Source: Hyphomicrobiales bacterium
GTDB taxonomy: Bacteria; Pseudomonadota; Alphaproteobacteria; Rhizobiales; Rhizobiaceae
Length of the DNA stretch: 64,000 nucleotides
Assembly (NCBI GenBank): GCA_900468535.1
Contig: UBTY01000009.1
Location: 1 to 64,000, forward strand
Direction of reading: 5' to 3'
The translations under genes and the position numbers were made by a program. The notes beneath the pieces are model-generated. The model was not told the origin of the DNA. It was given only the letters and a program-made list of their open reading frames with translations, and did not search any database. Below are positions 47,534-58,737 of this stretch, in pieces; position 1 is the stretch's first letter, and every line of letters starts with the position of its first letter.

Positions 47534-48487
47534 TCAGAAAATCTCGGCCAGATCGGGGCCGACCGGAACGATCCTCGTCGGATTCAGGCTTTCGATCGAA
47601 TAATAGCCGCGCTTTATATGATCGAAGTTGACGGTCTCCGCGACACCCGGCCACTCCAGCATCCGCCGGCAGAATCGACGAAGCTTGCTGTAATCGGCAA
47701 CGCGGCGGAGGTTGCATTTGAACAGGCCGTGATAGGCGACATCGAAACGCGCAAGCGTTACAAAGAGGCGTATATCGCTTTCTGTCGGGTGTTCAGCAAA
47801 CAGGAACGGCCGATCGCCAAGCTCGTTTTCAACCCAATCGAGGCATTCAAATACGCCCGCGAACGCTTCCTCATAGGCAAGCTGCGTGGTGGCGAAGCCC
47901 GCGCGATAGACCCCATTGTTGAGGCTCGGATAAATCCGTTCGTTGAAGGCGTCGATTTCGGCGCGACGGGCAGCGGGGTAGAGATCGATTGGATTATGGG
48001 CAAGATCGCCAAAGCCCTCGTTCATCATTCGCAGGATGTCAGCCGACTCGTTGTTCACGATCGTCTGCGACTGCCTGTCCCACAGAACGGGCACCGTCGC
48101 CCTGCCGGTAAAGCTGGGTGCAGCGCTCGTGTAGATCTGGTGCATATAGGTGGCACCTTGGATGTGATCTTGCGTCGCTCCCGGATAGTCGCCGAACCGC
48201 CAGCCTTGCTTTGTCAGCGCAGGCTCGACGACGGAAACCGAGATGGCAGATTCCAACCCCTTCAGCTTTCGGCCGATCAGCGTTCGCGATGCCCATGGGC
48301 AGATATAGGCAACATAAAGATGATAGCGGTCCGCCTCAGCCTTGAAGCCGGGTTCTCCCGTCGGGCCGGCGGTGCCATCTGGAGTAACCCAATTTCGGAA
48401 ACTTGAGGTCTGGCGGACAAAGCCGCCCTTCTCATCCTTGGCCTGGACCGGTTGCCAATCTTCTGTCCACTTACCGTTTACGAGCAA
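47534..48487 (-). CDS. Glutathionyl-hydroquinone reductase (Xi-class GST)
   Basis: A 317-residue glutathione transferase of the YqjG/ECM4 group that reduces glutathionyl-hydroquinones. The catalytic motif YICPWASRT places the nucleophile at Cys63, and the C-terminal helical domain has VENELGDRPFLF and PTESDIRLFVTLARFD. The length matches the class (about 310-330). Next gene on the strand is the FAH-family enzyme. Confidence 0.9.
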   Translation of the reverse strand: MLVNGKWTEDWQPVQAKDEKGGFVRQTSSFRNWVTPDGTAGPTGEPGFKAEADRYHLYVAYICPWASRTLIGRKLKGLESAISVSVVEPALTKQGWRFGDYPGATQDHIQGATYMHQIYTSAAPSFTGRATVPVLWDRQSQTIVNNESADILRMMNEGFGDLAHNPIDLYPAARRAEIDAFNERIYPSLNNGVYRAGFATTQLAYEEAFAGVFECLDWVENELGDRPFLFAEHPTESDIRLFVTLARFDVAYHGLFKCNLRRVADYSKLRRFCRRMLEWPGVAETVNFDHIKRGYYSIESLNPTRIVPVGPDLAEIF

Positions 48488-48691
48488 TGCGCTCTCCCTA
48501 GATTACCAATTTCGACAATCCTTAGCTTTCTTTCGCGCGCGCGGGAGGACACATTTATTGAAACAGACTGTGCACGGATCATGGAAGTCACGGGTTGCTT
48601 GCCAAGCTCGATGCGAGGCGCCTAAGACTGTGAACTGCAAAGTCTGCAGCGATCTCGCCAGCAATTGTCAGTCAAACAGCCTGGAAAAGCC

Positions 48692-49285
48692 ATGACCAAC
48701 AGCAACAATCGCGAATCCCAGTATCCAATCGAAAGCATATTCCTCGATCGGTGGTCGCCGCGCGCGTTTACCGGCGAGGTGATCGCCGAGGAAGACTTGC
48801 TTGCCGTTCTGGAGGCGGCGCACTGGGCGCCATCGTCGGCGAACCAGCAGCCTTGGCGCTTCATCTACGCGCTACAGGGGTCGGATGACTGGGACAAGTT
48901 CGTCGGCTTATTGGTGGAAGGCAATCAGGAATGGGCGAAGCATGCCTCCGCCCTGATCTTCGTCGTTTCCAAGGGATTCAGCGGTGAGTTTTCCGAAGGA
49001 CGGAAAAGTTACACCCATTCCTTCGATGCCGGTACGGCATGGGGTTATCTCGCCCTGCAATCAAAATTCTCCGGCTTCTATGCGCATGGCATGGGCGGCA
49101 TCAAGCACGAAGAGATTCAGCAGACATTCGCCATCCCGGAGGGCTACCGCGTGGAGGCCGGGATAGCGTTTGGACGGCTTGCAGACAAGAGCGTCCTATC
49201 GCCCCGCAATCAGGAGCGCGAATTCCCGAGCCAGCGCAAGCCACTGGCTGAGGTGGCTTTCCGAGGCAAATTCATTGCCGACTAA
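48692..49285 (+). CDS. Nitroreductase family protein
   Basis: An FMN-dependent oxidoreductase-like protein of 197 residues. The FMN-binding segments RWSPRAF (near the N-terminus) and HWAPSSANQQPWRF are clear, and GIKHEEIQQTFAIPEGYRV is typical of the family C-terminus. Substrate unknown. I use ATG at 48692 with GGAAAAG upstream; a TTG nine codons earlier is less likely. Monocistronic, with a terminator shared with gyrB. Confidence 0.9.
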   Translation: MTNSNNRESQYPIESIFLDRWSPRAFTGEVIAEEDLLAVLEAAHWAPSSANQQPWRFIYALQGSDDWDKFVGLLVEGNQEWAKHASALIFVVSKGFSGEFSEGRKSYTHSFDAGTAWGYLALQSKFSGFYAHGMGGIKHEEIQQTFAIPEGYRVEAGIAFGRLADKSVLSPRNQEREFPSQRKPLAEVAFRGKFIAD

Positions 49286-49294
49286 ATGATAGAA

Positions 49295-49330
49295 ACAAAA
49301 AACCCCGCGCCTGGCGGTGCGGGGTTTCCA
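49295..49330. terminator. Bidirectional terminator between the nitroreductase gene and gyrB
   Basis: Stem AAACCCCGC (49300-49308) with GCGGGGTTT (49319-49327), with A-rich 5' and T-containing 3' flanks. Confidence 0.8.
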
Positions 49331-49349
49331 TTTGGAAGTGCTTGAACGC

Positions 49350-51830
<2,481 letters not shown>

Positions 51831-51916
51831 TCACCGGCCTTATTCAGATCAGAATATAGGATTTTTGGGCTGAGTTCCCAATGCTGCCATGTTTCCAGAG
51901 CGCATAAATCAGGGGA

Positions 51917-52294
51917 TTATGACCGTTTTCCATGCGCTTTCTCGGCAATTTCCAAAAGCTCGGTCAGTTTTGTCAACAGCGGCTCGTCAATATCGCGAAT
52001 GCAGAGCGCCAGGCGGTTCGCGAAGGCCGTGTGTTCAGCCGATAAACCCGAGGTATCGATGACCACTCTCGGGTCCGAAAACCGCGCAAGAAGAAACAAT
52101 TCCTCGGCTTCATCCCAGATGATGTTGAAATAGCCGGCGATGCGCTGAAGCAGGTCGAATGTCGGTAGTCCGCGCTTGCCATGCTCCAATGCGGAGAGAT
52201 AAGCCGGCGAAAGATTAAGGGCCTCTGCCATCTGTTTTTGCGAAACACCCTTGCGCAGTCGCAGGCGCCTTACAGCTTCTCCAAAGGGTGTCAT
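51917..52294 (-). CDS. XRE-family helix-turn-helix regulator
   Basis: A 125-residue DNA-binding protein. Residues 6 to about 60 form a Cro/CI-type helix-turn-helix (VRRLRLRKGVSQKQMAEALN then SPAYLSALEHGKRGLP). The remaining half is helical and unknown. It overlaps the smr stop by 4 bp, so it is the last gene of a timA-mltA-smr-xre cluster. No toxin gene accompanies it, so an antitoxin role is not supported. Confidence 0.88.
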   Translation of the reverse strand: MTPFGEAVRRLRLRKGVSQKQMAEALNLSPAYLSALEHGKRGLPTFDLLQRIAGYFNIIWDEAEELFLLARFSDPRVVIDTSGLSAEHTAFANRLALCIRDIDEPLLTKLTELLEIAEKAHGKRS

Positions 52295-52893
52295 GACGTC
52301 TCACCGGGGCGGCGCGCCAGCCTGATATACAAGGCGCCCTCGCCTCCATGATGTCTTGCCGCCGTCTCGTATGACGAGATGAGGTAGCGGAACTCCGGCT
52401 TGGCAAACCAAAGCGGCACCGCTCGCCGCAGCGCTCCGTCGCTCCCCAGAGAGCTGCCTTTGCCAGTGATGACCAGCACATGGCGCATACCTCGCGTGTG
52501 TGCCCGGATCAGAAAATCGAGAAGGATGAGGTGAGCTTCGCTTTGAACCAACCCGTGAAGGTCGATGCGAGCCTCAAGAGCCACACGCCCGTTTGCAATC
52601 TTGCGCTTTACCGGACGCTCAAGCGGGTGATGGATGCCAGAGGACGCCTTTTTCGTCGCTTCGGCAGTCTGCTGAGAGCCTAAGCCTGCCGAACGAGGAT
52701 CGGCGCCATCGCGTTTCTCGGTCGAGGCTGAGGCTGAGGCTGAGGCTGAGGCTGAGGCTTGTTGCTCCGCTTCATTCAGCAGCGCATCCAATTCGTCCAG
52801 AGCACCTGACATGCCCTTCATGGGGCGGATGCTTCGCGCAACCTTGCCCCACAGGATCCTCTCGTCCGTGCTCAGCTTGCGGTCCTTCGTCAT
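52291..52893 (-). CDS. Smr/MutS2-type domain protein
   Basis: A 200-residue stand-alone Smr protein. The C-terminal domain has the core motifs ARIDLHGLVQSEAH and HVLVITGKGS (LDxH-like and TGxG motifs) of the Smr nuclease-like fold. The N-terminal part is charged and helical and contains six Ala-Ser dipeptides (residues 46-57) encoded by a hexanucleotide repeat. The start ATG overlaps the mltA stop by 4 bp. Stand-alone Smr proteins have been tied to ribosome-collision cleavage in some bacteria; whether that holds here is unknown. Confidence 0.88.
   Translation of the reverse strand: MTKDRKLSTDERILWGKVARSIRPMKGMSGALDELDALLNEAEQQASASASASASASTEKRDGADPRSAGLGSQQTAEATKKASSGIHHPLERPVKRKIANGRVALEARIDLHGLVQSEAHLILLDFLIRAHTRGMRHVLVITGKGSSLGSDGALRRAVPLWFAKPEFRYLISSYETAARHHGGEGALYIRLARRPGETS
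52724..52759. repeat. Hexanucleotide tandem repeat (6 copies)
   Basis: Six perfect copies of GAGGCT, encoding (Ala-Ser)6 on the minus strand within smr. The unit is a multiple of three, so copy-number change would alter linker length without a frameshift. Confidence 0.9.
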
Positions 52894-54011
52894 CCGACGA
52901 ACCTCGCGGCGGCTTTCGCCGGGATCAAGATGAAGAAGTCCGCATCGTGGCGCACCGTTCCGGCGAGCTCGCCGGCGATGTCGCCTGAGCCTGTGAAGAT
53001 ATCTCCGCGCGCCGGACCAACAATTGCCGAGCCTGTATCCAGCGCAAGCATCAGGCGCCCAAACGGCTTGCCGCCGTCCAGATGGCGAAGGCTTTCCGAT
53101 CGGATGAAGAAAGGGAAACCGAAGGTATGGATATTTCGATCCACTGCCAACGAACGGCCAGCTACGAGCGGCACTTTCGCTGCAGCGATCGGCCCTTCGT
53201 CTGCATCGCCGAAGGGAACTTCGCGGAAGAAAATATACGATCGATTGTGCCACAGCACCTCATCCATCTCGTCCGGATGCGCAGCGAGCCAGGCTCTGAT
53301 GGATTGCATGGAGATTTGGGAAGGTTCGATCTCGCCCCGTTCGATCAGCAGCTTGCCAATGGCCGAAAACGGATGCCCGGCTTTTGCGGCGTAGGTTATT
53401 CGGCCGCGCCGTCCGTCAGGGTAACGAAGCCTCGCCGACCCCTGGACGTGCGTGAAGAAGACATCGGCCTTTGATCTCGCCCAGGCGATTTCAAGAGACT
53501 TTCCATCAAGGGCGCCCTGATCGATCGCTCGGCGGTCTGGGTAGGGACCGATCACGCCGTCGGACAACTGGCCGAACGCATAGCTTGGATCGAGCGCGGC
53601 CGGTCGGTTCAAATCGTCCACGTCGACGAGATCGTCGGGGCGGCGGTAGAAGGGAAAGCGATATTCCTCGTCCGGCTGATCGGAGACGGCCACTTCCGGC
53701 TCGTAGAAAGCGGTCACGAAGCCGCGTTTGCCGTCGGCTCGTCTCACCAGGAAAGGCCGGAAATTCTGCTCGAAGAATGCCCGCGCATCTGAGGCCGAGC
53801 CATGCTCGGTATCAAAGATCGCGGCGCGAAGGCTCAGCAGATCGTCGGACGTCAGGCCAAGTGAGCCGGTCCGATGCGGCTTCACCTCCGTGATATGGCG
53901 ACAACAGTTCTCCATAGCTGCAAAAAGGCCGGAAGGATCATCATCCTGCCAGCCTTCCAGTGCTTCGAAGCTTATTTCCTCGAGCGTAAAGCTCGTTGAA
54001 CCTTCACTCAT
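52890..54011 (-). CDS. mltA: MltA-domain murein transglycosylase
   Basis: A 373-residue lytic transglycosylase family protein. The MltA domain runs from about residue 90 (FVTAFYEPEV) to the 3D-type C-terminal half, with LALDTGSAIVGPARGDIFTG carrying the catalytic Asp region. Unlike E. coli MltA, the N-terminus (MSEGSTSFTLEEISFEALEG) shows no signal peptide or lipobox. The frame overlaps timA by 8 bp and smr by 4 bp. I cannot see an alternative upstream start that would add a signal sequence. Confidence 0.9.
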   Translation of the reverse strand: MSEGSTSFTLEEISFEALEGWQDDDPSGLFAAMENCCRHITEVKPHRTGSLGLTSDDLLSLRAAIFDTEHGSASDARAFFEQNFRPFLVRRADGKRGFVTAFYEPEVAVSDQPDEEYRFPFYRRPDDLVDVDDLNRPAALDPSYAFGQLSDGVIGPYPDRRAIDQGALDGKSLEIAWARSKADVFFTHVQGSARLRYPDGRRGRITYAAKAGHPFSAIGKLLIERGEIEPSQISMQSIRAWLAAHPDEMDEVLWHNRSYIFFREVPFGDADEGPIAAAKVPLVAGRSLAVDRNIHTFGFPFFIRSESLRHLDGGKPFGRLMLALDTGSAIVGPARGDIFTGSGDIAGELAGTVRHDADFFILIPAKAAARFVG

Positions 54012-54708
54012 GTTCCGATTCGGTCGCCACCAGTTTCCAGTTCGGATCTCGAGATCTTATGTCGCGTGCGAAGGTCCAGAGGTCATTGACCTCGGCGACG
54101 TTCTCGGCGTCACCATCAACCAGCTTTTCATCCTTGTCGTAGGTCGCGGAAATCAACTGGCTGACGATCCGCATGGTTATCTGCGCTTCGCTATCCTTGA
54201 CCTCGACGCTCTTGATCTCGGCTTTTTCAATGCCGACGAAGGTGGATTTCACCTTTTCTCCGCGCGCTTCGCGCTCGGAAATAGCGGTATCGAAGCCTTC
54301 GTAAACTTCACGCGACAGGAGATTCTTGAGGGTCTTCCGATCGCCATCGGCGAAGGCGGTTACAATCATCTCGTAAGCCATGCGCGCGCCATTGACGAAT
54401 TCCTTCGGATTGAAGGAAGCGTCGATCTTGTTCATCTCGCGCAGCGAATCATTGAGTGGTGTGCCAGCCGGGGCGAATGTATCGATGGCCGCGAAGCGAT
54501 CTTCTTCTTCGGCTGCCGGATCACGGCGCGGCAAGGTGACAACCTTCCCGCCATCCGGCGTTTCCGGGCCGGCGGCATCGCGCGGCGTATAAAGATCGCG
54601 CGGCGGCTTCTCATTGCCTGTGCGGCGACCGAGCACGCTACGTAGCTGAAGGAAAATCAGCACCGCCGCCACCAGAAAAAACAATGTGATGAAGTCGTTT
54701 GAACCCAT
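54004..54708 (-). CDS. timA: Tim44-like membrane adaptor protein (TimA)
   Basis: A 234-residue protein with one N-terminal membrane helix (FITLFFLVAAVLIFLQL), a proline-rich linker and a C-terminal Tim44-like domain (about residues 85-230). Tim44 is the mitochondrial import motor tether; bacterial relatives are called TimA and their function is open. First gene of the timA-mltA-smr-xre cluster, overlapping mltA by 8 bp. It is divergent from fxsA. Confidence 0.88.
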   Translation of the reverse strand: MGSNDFITLFFLVAAVLIFLQLRSVLGRRTGNEKPPRDLYTPRDAAGPETPDGGKVVTLPRRDPAAEEEDRFAAIDTFAPAGTPLNDSLREMNKIDASFNPKEFVNGARMAYEMIVTAFADGDRKTLKNLLSREVYEGFDTAISEREARGEKVKSTFVGIEKAEIKSVEVKDSEAQITMRIVSQLISATYDKDEKLVDGDAENVAEVNDLWTFARDIRSRDPNWKLVATESEHE

Positions 54709-54835
54709 ATCCTACCGAAACCGCCGTTAACATCCCTGATTTCTATACCCATATAGTCTGCATATACAGATGATTCAAATAGGTCTGCGCCGCAGATCGC
54801 CCTAAAGGAGTCCGGCCGGAACGCCGGAAAGAGAT

Positions 54836-55327
54836 ATGCGCCTATCAATGCTGCCGGGTTTTCTGCTTTTGCTGCCGCTCGCCGAGATTGCCGGATTTGT
54901 GCTTGTCGGCAAAGCAATCGGACTTTGGGCCACGCTGGCCCTGGTTATACTGGGCTTTTTTGTCGGACTGGCAATCATGCGGCAGCAGGGAATTGGCATT
55001 CTCCGGCGCATGTCGGCCGAGGGACGAAGCGGGGTTGTTCCGGGGCGCGACCTTTTGCGCCCGGCAATGCTTGTCATCGCCTCCATCCTCCTGATCATCC
55101 CAGGCTTCATTACCGATCTCATCGCGCTTCTGCTGTTCATTCCCTTCGTGCGTGATCGCGCCTGGCAATATGTCAGCGGTCGCTTCGTCGTGGTTGGGCG
55201 TTCGGCCGGCGCGGGACCTGGAACGCAACGCGATCGAAGCGGCGCGACTGTCGTCGACCTCGATGCGGACGACTATCGACGGGAGCCTTCCGGTCAGTCC
55301 CCGTGGTCCAAGCATCTTGGCGATTGA
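54836..55327 (+). CDS. fxsA: FxsA family membrane protein
   Basis: A 163-residue inner-membrane protein with hydrophobic segments LPGFLLLLPLAEIAGFVLVG, GLWATLALVILGFFVGLAIM and MLVIASILLIIPGFITDLIA, and a polar C-terminal tail. E. coli FxsA is linked to F-plasmid exclusion of phage T7; the general role of the family is unknown. It precedes secB by 88 bp. Confidence 0.9.
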   Translation: MRLSMLPGFLLLLPLAEIAGFVLVGKAIGLWATLALVILGFFVGLAIMRQQGIGILRRMSAEGRSGVVPGRDLLRPAMLVIASILLIIPGFITDLIALLLFIPFVRDRAWQYVSGRFVVVGRSAGAGPGTQRDRSGATVVDLDADDYRREPSGQSPWSKHLGD

Positions 55328-55415
55328 CGCATAGACCGTCGCTCGGCCTCAGGGTTGTAAGGAAACCGCTGAAATGATAGATGCGGCTCAATCCAGTGCC
55401 CTCGAGGAAAAGCCA

Positions 55416-55892
55416 ATGGCCAACGAAGACAGCAATAACGGTGCGACGAGCCCAAGCCTTACGATCCTTGCCCAGTACACCAAGGATCTTTCTTTCGAAA
55501 ATCCCGGTGCTCCACGTTCGTTGCAAGCTCGTGACAAGGCCCCTGCAATCAACATCGCAGTCAACGTCAATGCCAATCCGCTTTCCGACACCGACTTCGA
55601 TGTCGTCCTGTCCCTGAGCGCAGAAGCCAAGGATGGCGACAAGACGGTTTTCCAAGCCGAACTCGTCTATGGCGGTGTTTTCCGCATTGCCGGCTTCCCC
55701 CAAGAGCACATGCTGCCGGTTCTTTTCATCGAATGCCCGCGCATGCTCTTCCCGTTCGCACGCCAGATCATTGCTGACGTGACCCGCAACGGCGGCTTCC
55801 CTCCGCTGATGATCGACCCGATCGATTTTTCTCAGATGTTTGCCCAGCGTGTCGCCGAAGAACAGGCCCGCGCCAAGGTTCAGACGAACTGA
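55416..55892 (+). CDS. secB: Protein-export chaperone SecB
   Basis: Cytosolic tetrameric chaperone that hands preproteins to SecA. The 158-residue product has the tetramer and SecA-binding regions [10 protein letters not shown] and [10 protein letters not shown], and [15 protein letters not shown] use the ATG at 55416, preceded by GAGGAAA (55403-55409); an upstream in-frame ATG (55374) would add 14 residues not typical of the family. A bidirectional terminator separates it from dnaQ. Confidence 0.95.
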   Translation: MANEDSNNGATSPSLTILAQYTKDLSFENPGAPRSLQARDKAPAINIAVNVNANPLSDTDFDVVLSLSAEAKDGDKTVFQAELVYGGVFRIAGFPQEHMLPVLFIECPRMLFPFARQIIADVTRNGGFPPLMIDPIDFSQMFAQRVAEEQARAKVQTN

Positions 55893-55913
55893 TATTTTCC
55901 GCAGGATTAAATC

Positions 55914-55942
55914 TAAAGCCCGGGTCTCAGCCCGGGCTTTTT
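55914..55942. terminator. Bidirectional terminator between secB and dnaQ
   Basis: Stem AAGCCCGGG (55916-55924) with CCCGGGCTT (55931-55939), then TTT on the plus strand; overlaps the dnaQ stop. Confidence 0.85.
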
Positions 55943-56654
55943 AGTTTGGGCGATCGTACTTGGACCAGATGCCCTTGGTTCCAAGCTTTGCGATCAACGC
56001 ATCATGCGCTTCGGCTTCCACCTGGCTCAGACGAGACGTCAGCAGCCGCGGCCTTTCGATTATCTCGATGAGGATATCTGCCGAATCGCCGTCATTCGAT
56101 GCCGCGCCGTTGCTCTGCGCCATACCGAGACCAAGCGCGGCCTGACGACCGCCGATCATCTCGATGTAGACTTCCGCCAACAGTTCGGAGTCCAGCAGCG
56201 CGCCGTGTTTTGTGCGGTGAGAGTTGTCGATACCGTAGCGCCGGCAGAGAGCGTCCAGCGAGTTCGGACCCATGGGATTCTTGCGCCGCGCGAGCGAAAG
56301 CGTATCCGTTACGCGCTCCGGAAGAATTGGCGGCAATCCCAACCGCGCGAGCTCGGCATTGATAAAGCCCATGTCGAAGGTCGCGTTGTGCGCGATCCAG
56401 CGGCCATCTCCAAAGAACTCCAGGATCTGATCAACAACAGCGGAGAACGGCGGCTTGTCCTTGAGAAAGTCGTCGGTAATCCCATGAACCGCGAGCGCAT
56501 CAGGGTGAACCTTCTGATCACCCGGGTTGACATAGAGATGGAGTGTCCTGCCCGTCGGGAAGTGATTGAGGAGCTCGATTCCGCCAATTTCGATCACACG
56601 GTCGATACGATTGTCCAGACCTGTCGTTTCCGTATCGAAAATGATCTCACGCAT
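55941..56654 (-). CDS. dnaQ: DNA polymerase III epsilon subunit (proofreading exonuclease)
   Basis: A 237-residue DEDDh exonuclease starting MREIIFDTETTGLD (ExoI motif Asp and Glu), with HNATFDMGFIN (ExoII) and HGALLDSELLAEVY (ExoIII). It overlaps coaE by 8 bp. A five-codon-longer start (56669) exists; the chosen one gives the canonical N-terminus. Last gene of the ppsR-maf-aroE-coaE-dnaQ cluster. Confidence 0.95.
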   Translation of the reverse strand: MREIIFDTETTGLDNRIDRVIEIGGIELLNHFPTGRTLHLYVNPGDQKVHPDALAVHGITDDFLKDKPPFSAVVDQILEFFGDGRWIAHNATFDMGFINAELARLGLPPILPERVTDTLSLARRKNPMGPNSLDALCRRYGIDNSHRTKHGALLDSELLAEVYIEMIGGRQAALGLGMAQSNGAASNDGDSADILIEIIERPRLLTSRLSQVEAEAHDALIAKLGTKGIWSKYDRPN

Positions 56655-57258
56655 TCTGAAATTCTCCATTACGAAGCCGGCGTTTCAAATCCTCAACGAT
56701 CTCAGCAACTCTTTGCCTGGAGGCTTCCAGGGGTCCACTCGTATCGATGAGGTAATCGGCTCGTTCGCGTTTGATGGCGTCCGGCGTTTGCCGAGACAGA
56801 ATCATGTTGAATTTTTCTTCTGTCATGTTCGGACGCGCAAGGACCCGCTGACGCTGAATCTGTGGATCACATGAAACAACAACGACGACATCGACTCTCT
56901 TCTCGGCGCCCGTCTCGAAAAGAAGCGGAATATCGAGGAGGACGATCTCGGCACCTTTCGCCTGTTCGTGTTCGACAAACTGCTGCTCGCGGTTCCGGAC
57001 AAGCGGGTGAATGATGCTCTCAAGCTTCTTGAAGCCGTCACGATCCGAGGAGAGTTGGCGAGATAGTTCCTGCCGATCGATAGCGCCATTCTTCATTGTG
57101 CCGGGAAAAACGGCATTGACCAGCGGTGCGGCTTCACCCGCGTAGAGTTGATGGACGACTGCATCTGAATCATTCACGGGCACGCCGGCGTCGGCGAAGA
57201 ATTTCGCCATCGTCGATTTTCCCATTCCGATGGAACCCGTCAGTCCAACGCGCAGCAT
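56647..57258 (-). CDS. coaE: Dephospho-CoA kinase
   Basis: Final step of CoA synthesis. The 203-residue product starts [20 protein letters not shown] with the P-loop, followed by DSDAVVHQLY and LLDIPLLFETGAE. Its start overlaps the aroE stop by one base (TAATG), indicating coupling. Complements coaA elsewhere in this window. Confidence 0.97.
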   Translation of the reverse strand: MLRVGLTGSIGMGKSTMAKFFADAGVPVNDSDAVVHQLYAGEAAPLVNAVFPGTMKNGAIDRQELSRQLSSDRDGFKKLESIIHPLVRNREQQFVEHEQAKGAEIVLLDIPLLFETGAEKRVDVVVVVSCDPQIQRQRVLARPNMTEEKFNMILSRQTPDAIKRERADYLIDTSGPLEASRQRVAEIVEDLKRRLRNGEFQNA

Positions 57259-58115
57259 TAATGGCTTTCCATATCCCCGATAATCAGGTCACGCAGATGC
57301 TCGTCAACGACCGGCCGCTTGCCGAACCACTTCTCGAAACCTGGCACCGCCTGGTGCAGGAGCATGCCCAGTCCATCGACGATGGCAAAACCCTGGTTCT
57401 GTGCCTGAAGCAGGAACGGCGTCTTGAGCGGCACATAGACGATGTCAGTCACGACGGCACCGTCTCGCAATGGAGAGAAATCGATATGGGGTGCCTCGTC
57501 GCCATCCATTCCGAGCGACGTGGTGTTGATGAACAGACCGGCGCCACTCATGACTTCTCGCAGAGCCTGTATCGGATGGGCCGTCACTGCCGAACCGAAG
57601 CGATCCGCCAATTCCCTGGCACGGTCGACCGTTCGATTGACGACGCGGATGTCCTTGAAGCCACGATCACGAACTGCCTGAATGATCGCGCGGCTGGCGC
57701 CACCAGCGCCGAAGACAATTGCGACCTTGTTGTTGTCCCAGCGGGGATGGCGCTCATCAAGGTTGGCGGTAAAGCCTCGGCCATCCGTGTTCGTCGCCTT
57801 CAACCTGCCGTCTTCAAGCCAAAGCGTGTTGGCCGCCCCGAGCTCTCTCGAGAGTTCGTCCGGTTCATCGGCGAGCTGAAACGCCATTTCCTTGTGTGGA
57901 ATTGTGACGTTTCCTCCGACGTAAGGCTCCTCTCCGGCCTTCAGCGCTTGGATAAACTGCCCGAAGTCGGCAGGCGTGATTTCACGCGCGCGATAGCTTC
58001 CCGGCAGTTTGAGGGTGTTCAGCCAGTAACCGTGGATAAGAGGTGACCGAGAATGCTTGACGGGGAAGCCCGTTACGAAGGCCCGAGGGCCAATTGTTTC
58101 ACGTGAATCATCCAT
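57258..58115 (-). CDS. aroE: Shikimate dehydrogenase
   Basis: NADP-dependent reduction of dehydroshikimate in the aromatic amino acid pathway. The 285-residue product has the substrate site [10 protein letters not shown], catalytic Lys/Asp region [10 protein letters not shown], and nucleotide loop [10 protein letters not shown]. The ATG at 58115 overlaps the maf stop by 8 bp; a start four codons upstream is possible. A near-perfect parS sequence lies within its first codons. Confidence 0.95.
   Translation of the reverse strand: MDDSRETIGPRAFVTGFPVKHSRSPLIHGYWLNTLKLPGSYRAREITPADFGQFIQALKAGEEPYVGGNVTIPHKEMAFQLADEPDELSRELGAANTLWLEDGRLKATNTDGRGFTANLDERHPRWDNNKVAIVFGAGGASRAIIQAVRDRGFKDIRVVNRTVDRARELADRFGSAVTAHPIQALREVMSGAGLFINTTSLGMDGDEAPHIDFSPLRDGAVVTDIVYVPLKTPFLLQAQNQGFAIVDGLGMLLHQAVPGFEKWFGKRPVVDEHLRDLIIGDMESH
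58095..58110. other. parS-like site (15/16 to consensus) in aroE
   Basis: TGTTTCACGTGAATCA matches the ParB-binding parS consensus TGTTTCACGTGAAACA at 15 of 16 positions. It lies in the aroE 5' coding region, about 1.5 kb from the candidate oriC, and overlaps the maf stop. Origin-proximal parS sites inside genes are normal in bacteria. Confidence 0.8.
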
Positions 58116-58707
58116 CAATAGCACCACGAGATCTCAATTCTTCCAAAAGCGGTAACATCGGCAGGCCGACAATCGTGAAGTAATCGCCGTCGACGCGGGA
58201 GAACAGTTGCAACCCCTCTCCCTCTAGCTGATAGGCGCCGACGCTCGAGAGAGCCTTCGTACCAACACGCTCGAGGTGTCTTGCAATAAAGTCTGGACTC
58301 AATGGGCGCATCGTAAGGTCGGCGGTCGAGATATGCTCCCACACAACCTTGCCCGCATAGGCAAGCGCGATGGCGCTATTGAGGCGATGGGTCTTCCCCG
58401 ACAGCGACGCAAGGTGATCGGCGGCAGCCGCCATATCCTTCGGCTTGTGAAATGTCCGCTGACCGAGAGACATCGTCTGGTCGGAGCCAATCACCAGAGC
58501 AGCCGGGAAACGATCGCTAACCTCTTTGGCTTTCGCCTTGGCGAGCTCCAGCGCCACTTCATCGGGCGTGGCACCGCTTTGTTCAAGCGGTTGTTCGATC
58601 GCCCTCTCGTCAATATCCGCAGCATGCGCATCGAAGGTCAGCCCAGCATTCTGCATAAGCATGCGACGGAATGGACTTGAAGATGCGAGAATGAGCTGAG
58701 ACGTCAT
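58108..58707 (-). CDS. maf: Maf-like nucleoside triphosphate pyrophosphatase
   Basis: A 199-residue Maf/Ham1-fold protein that hydrolyses non-canonical or modified nucleotides. The signature [12 protein letters not shown] is at the N-terminus, and [14 protein letters not shown] and [13 protein letters not shown] follow. I start at 58707 ([10 protein letters not shown]); five codons more are possible. In the same cluster as aroE and ppsR; the ppsR stop is 30 bp upstream in transcript order. Confidence 0.92.
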   Translation of the reverse strand: MTSQLILASSSPFRRMLMQNAGLTFDAHAADIDERAIEQPLEQSGATPDEVALELAKAKAKEVSDRFPAALVIGSDQTMSLGQRTFHKPKDMAAAADHLASLSGKTHRLNSAIALAYAGKVVWEHISTADLTMRPLSPDFIARHLERVGTKALSSVGAYQLEGEGLQLFSRVDGDYFTIVGLPMLPLLEELRSRGAIDG

Positions 58708-58737
58708 AGAACCTCGATGCATATGGTTGCTTTGCGC

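Noticed and set aside
51917..52893. Toxin-antitoxin pair formed by smr and the XRE gene
   Set aside because: The Smr protein is a recognised housekeeping domain family and the pair belongs to a longer cluster with mltA and timA; no toxin fold is present.
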